Part shown: positions 27,325 through 35,503 of the stretch, piece after piece | Numbering within the stretch: position 1 is the first letter of the stretch | How the letters are laid out: each line of letters starts with the position of its first letter | Assembly: GCF_014644535.1 (NCBI RefSeq) | Contig: NZ_BMKW01000001.1 | Location: 434,001 to 498,000, forward strand | Direction of reading: 5' to 3' | DNA: 64,000 nt | Source of the DNA: Neoroseomonas lacus | GTDB taxonomy: Bacteria > Pseudomonadota > Alphaproteobacteria > Acetobacterales > Acetobacteraceae | The notes under the pieces: generated by a model | Told to the model about the DNA's origin: nothing | The model's database searches: none | The model's input: the letters and a program-made list of their open reading frames with translations, nothing else | Program-made: the position numbers and the translations under genes

Positions 27325-28289
27325 TGCGCCGGCGCGCGCTTGCCCTCTTGCCGCTGCTCGCGCTGCCGGCGCGCGCGCAGGGCGTCGCCCAGGGGTCGCC
27401 GCCCGCGCCCCGCCCGCTCGTGGTCGCCGAAAGCGCGACGCTCCGGCTCGCTGACCTGTTCGAGAATGCCGGCGATGCCGGCCAGGCCGTGCTCGGCGCA
27501 GCCCCCGTGCCGGGGCGACGGATGATGCTCGATGCCGGGCAGCTCGCCATCATCGCGCGGCGCTACAACCTGGCCTGGCGGCCGCTCTCGGGCGAGGAAC
27601 GCAGCATCATCGAGCGGCCCGGCCACCCCTTGCCGCGCGACGAGGTCGAGACGCTGCTGCGCGAGGAGTTGGTGCGTCTCGGCATGGATCCGGAAGCCGA
27701 GTTGGAACTGCCCGGCTTCGCCGCGCCCTCCGTGCCGCTCGGCACGCTGCCGCAGCTGATGCTCGAAGCCGCGCAATACGACAACGGCACGCGGCGCTTC
27801 GCCGCGACGCTGGTGGTCGCGGCCGATGGCATGGCGAGCTGGCGCGGGCGGGTGACCGGCCGGGCGCTGCCGACCGCGCCGGTGGTGGTGGCGACGCGCC
27901 GGCTCGCGGTCGGTGACATCGTCGGGCCGGAGGATCTGCGCGAGATCCGCCTGCGCAGCGAACGCGTCCGCCCCGGCGCCGCCCAACAGGCGGAGGAAGT
28001 GGTCGGCCGCCAGCTGCGCCGGCCGATCGGGGCCAACCTGCCCTTCGTGCTGGTCGACCTCGTCGCGCCGCGAATCGTTGCCCGCAATCAAGTGGTGTTG
28101 ATGGTGCTGGACGGGCCGGGCCTGGCGATGACCGCGCAGGGCCGCGCCATGTCGGCCGCCGCGCACGGCGAACGCGTGCCGGTGATGAACCTCGGCTCCC
28201 GCTCGATCGTCGAGGCCGAGGCGATTGGGCCGGGCCGCGTGCGTGTGGTCACCGGCAGCGTGCCGCTGCAACTCGGGCGGAGGAACTGA
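27324..28289 (+). CDS. flgA: Flagellar P-ring assembly chaperone FlgA
   Basis: A 321-residue periplasmic protein needed for P-ring (FlgI) assembly. It has a signal peptide ending near ARAQ and the C-terminal SAF domain (RRLAVGDIVGPEDLREIRL, then RPIGANLPFVLVDL and ILVRNQVV-like pattern). ATG at 27324 lies in the TGATG overlap with flgG. It is longer than enterobacterial FlgA (about 219) because of an extra N-terminal domain, as usual in alphaproteobacteria. Confidence 0.92.
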   Translation: MRRRALALLPLLALPARAQGVAQGSPPAPRPLVVAESATLRLADLFENAGDAGQAVLGAAPVPGRRMMLDAGQLAIIARRYNLAWRPLSGEERSIIERPGHPLPRDEVETLLREELVRLGMDPEAELELPGFAAPSVPLGTLPQLMLEAAQYDNGTRRFAATLVVAADGMASWRGRVTGRALPTAPVVVATRRLAVGDIVGPEDLREIRLRSERVRPGAAQQAEEVVGRQLRRPIGANLPFVLVDLVAPRIVARNQVVLMVLDGPGLAMTAQGRAMSAAAHGERVPVMNLGSRSIVEAEAIGPGRVRVVTGSVPLQLGRRN

Positions 28290-28290
28290 G

Positions 28291-29025
28291 ATGCGCCGCT
28301 ACCTGCTGCTGATGCTGCCGCTGGCGACAATGGCGTGTTCGGGGGCGGAGAGGCTCGCACGCCTGGGGGACGCGCCGGAGATGGCCGGCGTCACCAACCC
28401 GACCCAGGATCCGCGCTGGCGGCCGGTCACCATGCCAATGCCGAACCCGCAGGACCCACCGCTCGCCAATAACTCGCTGTGGCGGCCCGGCAGCCGGACC
28501 TTCCTGCGCGACCAGCGTGCCGCCACGGTGGGCGATATCGTCACGGTGCTGGTGAAGATCGCCGATGAGGCCGAATTGCAGAACCGCACCATTCGTTCGC
28601 GCGACAACAGCGAGGGGATGGGGCTGCCGCAGCTGCTTGGCCTCCAGGCTTCCTATCCCAGGCTGTTCCCGGCTGGCATCGACCCCTCCCGCCTGGTGGA
28701 GGCGAGCTCGACCAGCGGCGTGAACGGCATTGGCCAGATCCGCCGCAACGAGACGGTGACGCTGCGCGTCGCCGCGACCGTCTCCCAGGTGCTGCCCAAC
28801 GGCAACCTGGTGGTGACCGGCCACCAGCAGGTGCGGGTGAACAGCGAATTGCGCGACCTGACGGTGGGCGGCGTGATCCGGCCGCAGGACATCGCCTCCG
28901 ACAACACCGTGCAGCATGACCGGCTGGCCGAGGCGCGCATCGCCTATGGCGGACGCGGCACGCTCAGCGACGTGCAGCGGCCACGCACCGGGCAGGAACT
29001 GCTGGATATCATCCTGCCGTTCTGA
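28291..29025 (+). CDS. flgH: Flagellar L-ring lipoprotein FlgH
   Basis: A 244-residue outer-membrane L-ring protein. A lipoprotein-type signal ends at Cys16 (LATMAC), though Thr at -3 is unusual for a lipobox. Conserved FlgH segments SLWRPGSRTFLRDQRA, VGDIVTVLVKI, RNETVTLRVAATVSQVLPNGNLVV and GVIRPQDI are present. GGAGG precedes ATG 28291 closely. Last gene of the operon. Confidence 0.96.
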   Translation: MRRYLLLMLPLATMACSGAERLARLGDAPEMAGVTNPTQDPRWRPVTMPMPNPQDPPLANNSLWRPGSRTFLRDQRAATVGDIVTVLVKIADEAELQNRTIRSRDNSEGMGLPQLLGLQASYPRLFPAGIDPSRLVEASSTSGVNGIGQIRRNETVTLRVAATVSQVLPNGNLVVTGHQQVRVNSELRDLTVGGVIRPQDIASDNTVQHDRLAEARIAYGGRGTLSDVQRPRTGQELLDIILPF

Positions 29026-29093
29026 GGCACCGCCGGATGGGTCCCCCCTCCGGCGCCTTGCCCCCCGGGGGCCGGTGCGGGCAAACAGGGTGG

Positions 29094-29825
29094 ATGTGCG
29101 GGCGGTATTTCCAGCAGCGGTCGTCGGGCGACGTCGCGCGGCACTTCAAGGTGACGGGCGCGATCGCGAACCTGCCACCCTCCTTCAACCGCGCGCCGAC
29201 CCAGGATGGGCTGGTGCTGCGGCGCCACCCCGAGACCGGTGCGCGGCACCTCGACGCGCTGCGCTGGGGGCTGGTGCCGCGCTGGGCCAAGGATGCCTCG
29301 GGCGGCGCACGTATGATCAATGTGCGCAGCGAAACCGCCGCCGAGAAGCCGGCCTTCCGCGATGCCTTCGCCAAGCGCCGTTGCATCGCAGTGGCCGACG
29401 GCTTCTATGAATGGCAACAGCATGGCCCGAAGGGCGCCAAGCAGCCCTTCGCAGTGGCGATGGCCGATGGCGCGCCGATGCCGCTCGCCGCGCTGTGGGA
29501 AGGTTGGCGCGCCCCGGACGGCACCATCCTGCGCAGCTTCACCATCCTGACCACGGCCGCGGTGCCCGAATTGGCGGTGCTGCACGACCGCATGCCGGTG
29601 ATCCTGCCGCCCGAATCCTGGGCCGCCTGGCTCGGCGAGGCATCGGCGGATGAGGCGGCGCTGCACGCCCTGCTGCAGCCCTACCCGCGTGCCGGCCTCG
29701 CGGTGTGGCCGGTGGGGTCGCGGGTCGGCAGGGTGGCGGAGGATGATGCCGGGCTGATCGCGCGTGATCCCTTGGCCGTGGCGCCGCCCGGTCTCGACGA
29801 CCCGCCATTGCGCTTCGATGGCTGA
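29094..29825 (+). CDS. SOS response-associated peptidase (SRAP/YedK-HMCES family)
   Basis: A 243-residue SRAP protein of the family that crosslinks to abasic sites in single-stranded DNA. ATG at 29094 exposes the invariant MCGRY start with catalytic Cys2. FNRAPT, NVRSETAAEKPAFR, the glutamate in DGFYEW and the histidine in HDRMPV complete the active site. It sits between flgH and convergent dksA. No SOS box was found directly upstream. Confidence 0.95.
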   Translation: MCGRYFQQRSSGDVARHFKVTGAIANLPPSFNRAPTQDGLVLRRHPETGARHLDALRWGLVPRWAKDASGGARMINVRSETAAEKPAFRDAFAKRRCIAVADGFYEWQQHGPKGAKQPFAVAMADGAPMPLAALWEGWRAPDGTILRSFTILTTAAVPELAVLHDRMPVILPPESWAAWLGEASADEAALHALLQPYPRAGLAVWPVGSRVGRVAEDDAGLIARDPLAVAPPGLDDPPLRFDG

Positions 29826-29967
29826 CTGACCCGAACCTGCCCGAGGCCCGCTCTCGGGCCGCGAGCGCACAGCGCGACGGCGCCGAGACAGCCTGTCGTC
29901 GCCAGCACAGCGGTGCTCGGCGCGAAGGCAAGCGGGCCGGCTCGCCCGCGTCCGGCGTCCAAGGGCA

Positions 29968-29992
29968 ATAAAAAAGGCCGCCACACGCGGCC
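29968..29992 (-). terminator. Intrinsic terminator of dksA
   Basis: GGCCGC (29976-29981) and GCGGCC (29987-29992) form a stem with loop CACAC. On the minus strand it directly follows the dksA stop and is followed by TTTTTTATT. It is the clearest rho-independent terminator in the window and separates convergent dksA and the SRAP gene. Confidence 0.9.
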
Positions 29993-29999
29993 CGGGCCG

Positions 30000-30416
30000 T
30001 CAATCGTCGCGGTGGACGCGTTCCATGCGCTCGTGGCGTTCCTGCGCCTCGATGCTCATCGTCGCGATCGGGCGGGCTTCGAGGCGGCGCAGGCCGATCG
30101 GCTCGCCGCTCTCCTCGCAATACCCGTAGGTGCCGGTCTCGATGCGCTCGATCGCCTGGTCGATCTTGCTGATCAGCTTGCGGGCCCGATCGCGGGTGCG
30201 CAGCTCAAGGGCACGGTCGGTCTCGACACTCGCGCGATCGGTGAGGTCCGGTTCGGTGATCCCACCCTCGGAGAGGGAGGACAGCGTCTCGCCCGCCTCG
30301 CGCAGCAAGTCCTGCCGCCAGCGCATCAGCTTCTGCCGGAAATACTCCTGCTGAAGCGGGTTCATGAATTCCTCGTCGTCCGAGGGGCGGTAGTCCGGCG
30401 GTAGCGTCACGAGCAT
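30000..30416 (-). CDS. dksA: RNA polymerase-binding transcription factor DksA
   Basis: A 138-residue DksA. The coiled-coil tip carries DLTDRASVETD (the DxxDxA element that reaches the polymerase secondary channel), followed by ERIETGTYGYCEESGEPIG and RRLEARPIATMSIEAQERHE. Only one of the four zinc-finger cysteines remains (Cys in YGYC; the others are Ser, Ser/Thr and Ala), a reduced finger common in alphaproteobacteria. ATG at 30416 is chosen over 30470, whose added residues overlap a G/C-rich leader. The strong terminator follows. Confidence 0.93.
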   Translation of the reverse strand: MLVTLPPDYRPSDDEEFMNPLQQEYFRQKLMRWRQDLLREAGETLSSLSEGGITEPDLTDRASVETDRALELRTRDRARKLISKIDQAIERIETGTYGYCEESGEPIGLRRLEARPIATMSIEAQERHERMERVHRDD

Positions 30417-30558
30417 TTCTATCCATTCCCCCGGGCCGAAGGGGCGTCCTGCTCGGGTCAGAGCGGACACCCCCCCTCAATGCGGGCGGAACATAGACGC
30501 GTGCCATGGCGGAAGCCAAGAGGGGAGAACGAGACAAATCCCTGAAACAGCGCGCTTT

Positions 30559-30975
30559 TCAGTCTGATGACGATGCGGCCTCCAGACCGTGCCGCGCCAG
30601 TTCCACCCTGGCGCGCAGGCGGATCGCCGAGATTGCCGCGGCAAGTGCCGGATCGGCCGCCTCCTCGCCTGGGACGAGTGCGGCCATGGCACGGAGTCGC
30701 GCCGGGTCCAGCCGGCCACCGAGCAGCCCGAGTTGCAACTCGGACAGGGATTGCAGCAGCGCCTCCCCGCGCTTGCGGGCGCGGGAGTCGCGCTCGGCGA
30801 CCGGCCCGGCTTCCTGCAGGGCGAGCAGGCCAACCGCCTGCGCCGGTGCCGCGGCCTGCGCCGCGGCCGCCGCCCCGGTCGAGGCGCTGCCCAGGCTGAA
30901 GCCGGACGCGCCGTTGCGCACCCGCCGCCCCTTCCCCGCCGCCGTCCCTCCCGTCACGCCACTGACGCCAACCAT
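30559..30975 (-). CDS. fliX: Flagellar assembly regulator FliX
   Basis: A 138-residue protein. The C-terminal half (ALLQSLSELQLGLLGGRLDPARLRAMAALV, then RARVELARHGL) matches FliX, which in Caulobacter couples early basal-body assembly to FlbD/sigma-54 transcription. The N-terminus is Gly/Ala-rich and probably flexible. ATG at 30975 has a strong GGAAGGGAAGGG ribosome site. It is divergent from flgI, the Caulobacter arrangement. Confidence 0.88.
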   Translation of the reverse strand: MVGVSGVTGGTAAGKGRRVRNGASGFSLGSASTGAAAAAQAAAPAQAVGLLALQEAGPVAERDSRARKRGEALLQSLSELQLGLLGGRLDPARLRAMAALVPGEEAADPALAAAISAIRLRARVELARHGLEAASSSD

Positions 30976-31052
30976 GACCCTTCCCTTCCTCATGACCGGC
31001 AAGTCCCGGCCCATCCCCGGCAAAGCCTGCCGGTCGATTCCGTCCCCGCGGC

Positions 31053-31068
31053 TGGCATGCGCCTTGCG
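31053..31068 (+). promoter_or_regulatory. Sigma-54 promoter for flgI operon
   Basis: TGGCATGCGCCTTGCG fits TGGCACG-N4-TTGCA with two mismatches and exact 10-base GG-to-GC spacing (GG 31054-31055, GC 31066-31067). It points toward flgI, whose start is about 89 bases downstream, and lies in the fliX/flgI divergent gap where sigma-54 control is known in Caulobacter. Confidence 0.68.
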
Positions 31069-31156
31069 CTTTCACCACCACCAGCCCCCGGGACCTCCCG
31101 CGGGGCCCGATCCGGTCAGGCGTGTCGCATTCATTGCGTCGCGCGGGAGACGCATC

Positions 31157-32278
31157 TTGGGCTGCAATGCTTTCGCGAGAACGAAGAGGCTGCTGGCTGG
31201 CCTTCTCCTCGCCCTGAGCCTGGTCCTGCCGGCCAGCGCCCAGGTCCGCATCAAGGACATCGCGGATGTCGAGGGCGTGCGCGACAATCAGCTGGTCGGC
31301 TACGGGCTGGTGGTCGGGCTGAACGGCACCGGGGACCGGCTGCGTTCCTCGGTCTTCACCCGGCAGTCGCTGGTCGGCATGCTGGAACGGCTCGGCGTCA
31401 ACACGCGGGACAATGAACGCCAGCTCGACACACGCAACGTCGCGGCGGTGATGGTCACCGCCAACCTGCCGCCCTTCGCCCGGCCCGGCAGCCGGATCGA
31501 CATCTCGGTCTCGGCGCTGGGCGATGCCACCAACCTGACCGGCGGCACGCTGCTGGTGACCCCGCTGCTCGCCGCCGATGGCGAGGTCTATGCCGTCGCC
31601 CAGGGGTCGATCGCCACCGGGGCGATCAGCGCGCGCGGCGCCGGCGCCTCGGTGACACGCGGCGTGCCGACCGCCGGGCGGATCGCCAATGGGGCGATCG
31701 TCGAACGCGAGGTGCCCTTCCAACTCGCCTCGCGCGACCGTGTGCGGCTGTCGCTGCGCAACCCGGACCTGACCACGGCCCGGCGGATCGCCTCCGCGAT
31801 CAACGGCGCGATGCGCGGGCAGGTCGCCGCGGCGACCGATTCGCGCACCGTCACCGTCGCTCTCAATGGCCACAGCGCGGTGGATTTCCTCAGCCGGATC
31901 GAACAGCTGCGCGTCGAACCCGACCAGGTCGCCCGCGTCGTCATCGACGAGGCCTCGGGCACCATCGTCATGGGGGACAATGTGCGCGTGTCCACCGTCG
32001 CGATCGCGCAGGGCAACCTGACGATCCGCGTCACCGAGACGCCACAGGTCAGCCAGCCCAATGCGCTCGCCCAGGGGCGCACGGTGGTCACCCCGAATAC
32101 CAATATCGAGGTGGATGACCAGAACACGCGGCGGATGGGCGTGCTGCCGCGCTCGGTCACGCTGCAGGAACTGGTGCGCGGGCTGAACAGCCTCGGCGTC
32201 GGGCCGCGCGACCTCATCACCATCCTGCAGGCAATCAAGGCCGCCGGCGCGCTGCAGGCCGAATTGGAGGTCCGCTGA
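31157..32278 (+). CDS. flgI: Flagellar P-ring protein FlgI (TTG start)
   Basis: A 373-residue periplasmic P-ring subunit. The mature region begins QVRIKDIADVEGVRDNQLVG after a signal peptide ending PASA, and the family blocks GYGLVVGLNGTGD, VMVTANLPPFARPGSRIDI and GVGPRDLITILQAIKAAGAL are complete. No suitable ATG or GTG exists between the upstream non-coding stretch and the signal peptide. TTG at 31157 follows GGGAGA by 6 bases and is taken as the start. Its stop overlaps the next ATG by one base. Confidence 0.94.
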   Translation: MGCNAFARTKRLLAGLLLALSLVLPASAQVRIKDIADVEGVRDNQLVGYGLVVGLNGTGDRLRSSVFTRQSLVGMLERLGVNTRDNERQLDTRNVAAVMVTANLPPFARPGSRIDISVSALGDATNLTGGTLLVTPLLAADGEVYAVAQGSIATGAISARGAGASVTRGVPTAGRIANGAIVEREVPFQLASRDRVRLSLRNPDLTTARRIASAINGAMRGQVAAATDSRTVTVALNGHSAVDFLSRIEQLRVEPDQVARVVIDEASGTIVMGDNVRVSTVAIAQGNLTIRVTETPQVSQPNALAQGRTVVTPNTNIEVDDQNTRRMGVLPRSVTLQELVRGLNSLGVGPRDLITILQAIKAAGALQAELEVR

Positions 32279-32619
32279 TGGACACCCCCGCTGCCGCCAT
32301 GGCCCCCGCCCAGCCCCGCGCTCTGCGCGCGCCGGGGGCCGCGGGCAACGAGGCCGCGCAGCGCCAGGCCGCCCGCGACTTCGAGGCACAGGCGATGGGC
32401 ATGCTGCTGCAACCCATCTTCGCCACCGTCGATACCTCGAAATCCCGCTTCGGCGGCGGCGCGGCGGAGGCGCAGTGGCGACCCATGCTCGTCGATGCCT
32501 ACGCCGCCGCCGCCGTGCGCGCGGGTGCCGGCATCGGCCTCGCAGATTTCGTGCTGCGGGAGATCCAACGCATCCGCGGCGCGCAGCCCACCTCCAATAC
32601 GGAAGAGACCACACCATGA
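32278..32619 (+). CDS. Rod-binding protein (FlgJ N-terminal domain type)
   Basis: A 113-residue protein matching the rod-capping/rod-binding half of FlgJ (AARDFEAQAMGMLLQPIFATV, then FGGGAAEAQWRPMLVDAYA). The muramidase half of enterobacterial FlgJ is absent, as is normal in alphaproteobacteria. ATG at 32278 overlaps the flgI stop (TGATG). Confidence 0.9.
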   Translation: MDTPAAAMAPAQPRALRAPGAAGNEAAQRQAARDFEAQAMGMLLQPIFATVDTSKSRFGGGAAEAQWRPMLVDAYAAAAVRAGAGIGLADFVLREIQRIRGAQPTSNTEETTP

Positions 32620-33017
32620 TGGACAGCCTGATCCTTGCCGGCCACCGCCTCGCCGAGGCGTTGCGCGCGGAGAACGAGGCGCTCGCCAAGCTCGACCTGT
32701 CGCGCGCGGCGACGCTGGCGAGCAGCAAGATCGCCGCCTCGGACGCCTTCGCCGCCGCCTATGCCGCGCAGGCCAAGCACGGGATGGCGCCAGAGGCGCC
32801 GGTGCGCCAGGCGGCTGCGCTGCTGACCCGGCGGCTCGAGGAACTCGGGCGGGAGAATCGCCAGTTGCTCGAACGCGCCGTCTCGCTGCAGTCGCGGGTG
32901 ATCGAGACGATCGCCGGGGCGGCGCTGCCGCGCATGACCACGCAGGGCTATGCGCCGGCCGGCACGCGGGTGGGGGGGCAGCGGCCGCCGGCGCTGGCGC
33001 TGTCGGCGCGCATCTGA
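32616..33017 (+). CDS. flgN: FlgN-like flagellar chaperone
   Basis: A 133-residue helical protein with a heptad-like pattern (AHRLAEALRAENEALAKLDL and LLTRRLEELGRENRQLLERAV). It follows the rod-binding protein by overlap. Size, helical plan and position in the flgI operon fit FlgN-type chaperones of hook-filament junction proteins, a poorly conserved family. Two adjacent ATGs (32616, 32619) follow GGAAGAG. Confidence 0.65.
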   Translation: MMDSLILAGHRLAEALRAENEALAKLDLSRAATLASSKIAASDAFAAAYAAQAKHGMAPEAPVRQAAALLTRRLEELGRENRQLLERAVSLQSRVIETIAGAALPRMTTQGYAPAGTRVGGQRPPALALSARI

Positions 33018-33114
33018 CGCCGTCGGTGGGCGCCGGCGCCGATGGGCAGGCATCCGCGCCCCCACAGCCGATACCAGCATCGGGCAATCTGCTCTAAGCA
33101 TCCCTGACACCGGG

Positions 33115-34209
33115 ATGCCCGCGACCATGCAGATCGTCTCCACCGCCTGGATCGACGCCTCGCTCGAGGAATTCGAGCTGTCGGTCGGGCTCGGCCTGCA
33201 TGCCGAGCATGGGCGTGCCTCGGCCGCCGCGCCGCTGCGCGTGCTGGTGCTCGACGGCTTCGCCAAGGTGACGCCGGCCTACGCCGCCCATCTTGCCGCC
33301 GGGCATGTGCTGGTCGAGGACGCCACGTCGCTGGTCGCGGCCTGGCGGGCGCGGCTGCCACATCTCGGCCAGCGCCTGAACCGCTACGAGACGCTGTGCT
33401 TCCTGCGCTGGCCGGTGCTGCGGGAGGCACTGGCGGGCGCGCCGTTCCTCCACATCGACCTCGACCTGTTCCTGCAGCCCTCCTTCGCCTCGATCACGGC
33501 GGCGCTCGCCGGGCGAAGCGGGACGCTGGGCAGCCCGTGCTTCATGGCGATGTCCGACACCGGCTGGCTCGATACCTGGTGCGCCGAGATCGAGGCCTTC
33601 GACCACGACCCGGAGGCCACGCAGGCGCGCCTGCAATGGCCCGGCACGCCGAGCCGTCGGCAGATCGGCAGCGACCAGAACCTGCTGGGCGCCCTGTTGC
33701 GCGCCCGCATCCTGACGCGCGGCGACCTCGGCTCGCTGTTCCAGGATTACGCGGCCTTCGACAATCCGCTGATGCCCCGGTTCCACGGCGCCGCCGCGCC
33801 GATCGTGGCGACCCGCGCCGATGGCATCGACCGGTTCGGCGGCCGGCCCGTGCTGTACTGGCACATGCAGAATAATTTCGCGCAGTTCGCCGGGCAGTTC
33901 CTGATGGTCGAGCAGCATCTGCGCACCCGGCCGGACAGCCCTGCCCTGCGGCTGCAGAACGCCTTCGCGCAGCGCTTCCCGACCCCGGAGACCATCGCCT
34001 TCGGCGCGCTGCGCGCCGCCATCCGGCGCGAACACCGCCGACAGATCGCCACCGGCGCGCTGACGCTCGAGGCCATCCTCGGCCTCGTCGCCCGCGCGCC
34101 GACCGACTTCCTCGCCCGCGCCGTGGCGACGCGTCATTTCGCCCTGCGAGGCGAAGGCCGCGAGATGTTCACGGCCGAGCGCTGGTGGGAGCCGGGCCTC
34201 TTCGCCTGA
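33115..34209 (+). CDS. Glycosyltransferase-like protein with DxD
   Basis: A 364-residue cytoplasmic protein of uncertain family. FLHIDLDLFLQPS (D115, D117) is a DxD-type sugar-nucleotide/metal motif, followed by a pattern like GT-A fold enzymes (IGSDQNLLGALL, DYAAFDNPLMPRFHG, VLYWHMQNNFAQF). A second in-frame ATG lies at 33127. It comes about 97 bases after the FlgN-like gene on the same strand. Glycosylation of flagellin or surface polysaccharide is possible, but the family is not certain. Confidence 0.55.
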   Translation: MPATMQIVSTAWIDASLEEFELSVGLGLHAEHGRASAAAPLRVLVLDGFAKVTPAYAAHLAAGHVLVEDATSLVAAWRARLPHLGQRLNRYETLCFLRWPVLREALAGAPFLHIDLDLFLQPSFASITAALAGRSGTLGSPCFMAMSDTGWLDTWCAEIEAFDHDPEATQARLQWPGTPSRRQIGSDQNLLGALLRARILTRGDLGSLFQDYAAFDNPLMPRFHGAAAPIVATRADGIDRFGGRPVLYWHMQNNFAQFAGQFLMVEQHLRTRPDSPALRLQNAFAQRFPTPETIAFGALRAAIRREHRRQIATGALTLEAILGLVARAPTDFLARAVATRHFALRGEGREMFTAERWWEPGLFA

Positions 34210-34257
34210 CAGTCTCGTCGCGCAGGCGAATTCGGGCATTGTCCTGCTTGCGGCGCT

Positions 34258-34857
34258 ATGTCGCAGAAGCGGCGCCGACCCGAGCCCGGTGGGCTTGCCG
34301 GCCGCCGCGGCCCGGCGCAGGTTGCGCGCGTGATCAATCTGCTCCGCCGCAATGCCAGCCTGATGGTGATCGCCACCATCGGAGCCGCCGCCGCGGCCGG
34401 CCTGTGGCAACGCGATGGCGGCGCCGCTGTCGGCCATGCGCTCTATCATGCGTGGGAGCTGTTCCTGTTCATCGTGCCCTCGCTGCTGGCCGGGCTGTTG
34501 CTCGCCGCGGCGCTGCGGCAATTGATGTCACCCGGCGCGCTGGGGCGCTGGATGGGGGCGGAAAGCGGCTGGTTCGGCCTGTTGGTCGCGACGGTCGCCG
34601 GCGGGCTGACACCCGGCGGGCCGATGGCGGCCTTCCCGCTGGTGCTGGTGCTCGGCGGCGCGGGGGCCGACCGTGGCGCGCTGATCGCCTATATCCTGGG
34701 CTGGTCGCTGAACGGTTTCCAGAAGCTGCTGGTCTATGAAGTGCCGCTGCTGGGGCCGGAATTCGCCATCATGCGCACGCTGATCACCCTGCCAATGCCA
34801 ATGCTGGCGGGCTGGCTCGCGCGCAAGCTGCCGATCGTGTGGGAGCCGCCCAAGTGA
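34258..34857 (+). CDS. Half-size ArsP_1/DUF318 permease, subunit A
   Basis: A 199-residue membrane protein with about four to five membrane segments and the motif VAGGLTPGGPMAAFPLVLVLGG in the family of permeases related to ArsP_1/DUF318. That family normally has two such repeats in one polypeptide. The start is uncertain because the N-terminal 30 residues are arginine-rich; GTG at 34330 is an alternative. It overlaps the second half-gene by 4 bases (GTGA). Substrate unknown. Confidence 0.75.
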   Translation: MSQKRRRPEPGGLAGRRGPAQVARVINLLRRNASLMVIATIGAAAAAGLWQRDGGAAVGHALYHAWELFLFIVPSLLAGLLLAAALRQLMSPGALGRWMGAESGWFGLLVATVAGGLTPGGPMAAFPLVLVLGGAGADRGALIAYILGWSLNGFQKLLVYEVPLLGPEFAIMRTLITLPMPMLAGWLARKLPIVWEPPK

Positions 34858-35369
34858 CGCCGGGGCAAATGTTCCTGTGGCTGGTGGCGCTGGTCGCGCT
34901 GGGCTTCTGCCTGCGGCGCGGGCCGGGCATGCTGCGCCGGGTCGGCACCGAGACCGGGCAGAGCCTGGTCAAGATCCTGCCGCTGTTCGCCGTCGCGCTG
35001 CCGATGGCGGCCTTCCTCGCCGAGCTGATGCCGGCCGATGCGGCAGTCACCTGGATCGGGCCGGAGTCGGGGCCGCTGGGGGTGGTGATCGCCTCGGTCG
35101 CCGGCGGCTTCATGCCGGGCGGGCCCTTCGTCACCTTCCCGCTGGTGCTGGCCTTTGCCAAGGCCGGCGCGGGCGTGCCGCAGATGGTCGCGCTGATCAC
35201 CGGCTGGTCGATCTTCGCGGTGCACCGGATCATCAGCTGGGAATATCCGCTGCTGGGCTGGCGCTTCGTGGTGCTGCGGCTGGTCTCGGCCCTGCCGCTG
35301 CCGATCCTGGCCGGGCTGCTGGCCGAGCTGGTTGTCGAATTCCTGCCGATGACCATCGGCACCCCCTGA
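34854..35369 (+). CDS. Half-size ArsP_1/DUF318 permease, subunit B
   Basis: A 171-residue membrane protein with about five segments and the paired motif VAGGFMPGGPFVTFPLVLAFAKAG, equivalent to the VAGGLTPGGP motif of the preceding protein. GTG at 34854 overlaps the upstream stop (GTGA) and has GGGAG before it; ATG at 34869 is an alternative. Together the two proteins would make one full permease, probably as a heterodimer. Confidence 0.75.
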   Translation: MTPGQMFLWLVALVALGFCLRRGPGMLRRVGTETGQSLVKILPLFAVALPMAAFLAELMPADAAVTWIGPESGPLGVVIASVAGGFMPGGPFVTFPLVLAFAKAGAGVPQMVALITGWSIFAVHRIISWEYPLLGWRFVVLRLVSALPLPILAGLLAELVVEFLPMTIGTP

Positions 35370-35380
35370 CGCTCGATCGC

Positions 35381-35451
35381 GATGGGTTCACCCATCACGC
35401 CCTAACCTATTGTCTGATGGCGTGATTCAGACCTTCGGTGCTGTCGCACCG
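35381..35451. repeat. Two small inverted repeats between genes
   Basis: GATGGGT-TC-ACCCATC (35381-35396) and CGGTGC-TGTC-GCACCG (35436-35451) lie in the 134-base gap between the permease pair and the RibD-like gene. They may terminate the permease transcript. No T-run follows either, so the assignment is weak. Confidence 0.4.
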
Positions 35452-35503
35452 ACGGTCATCACGCTCTGGCGTTGGCCTGCGGCTTCGGGCATGAGGCGCG
35501 AGC

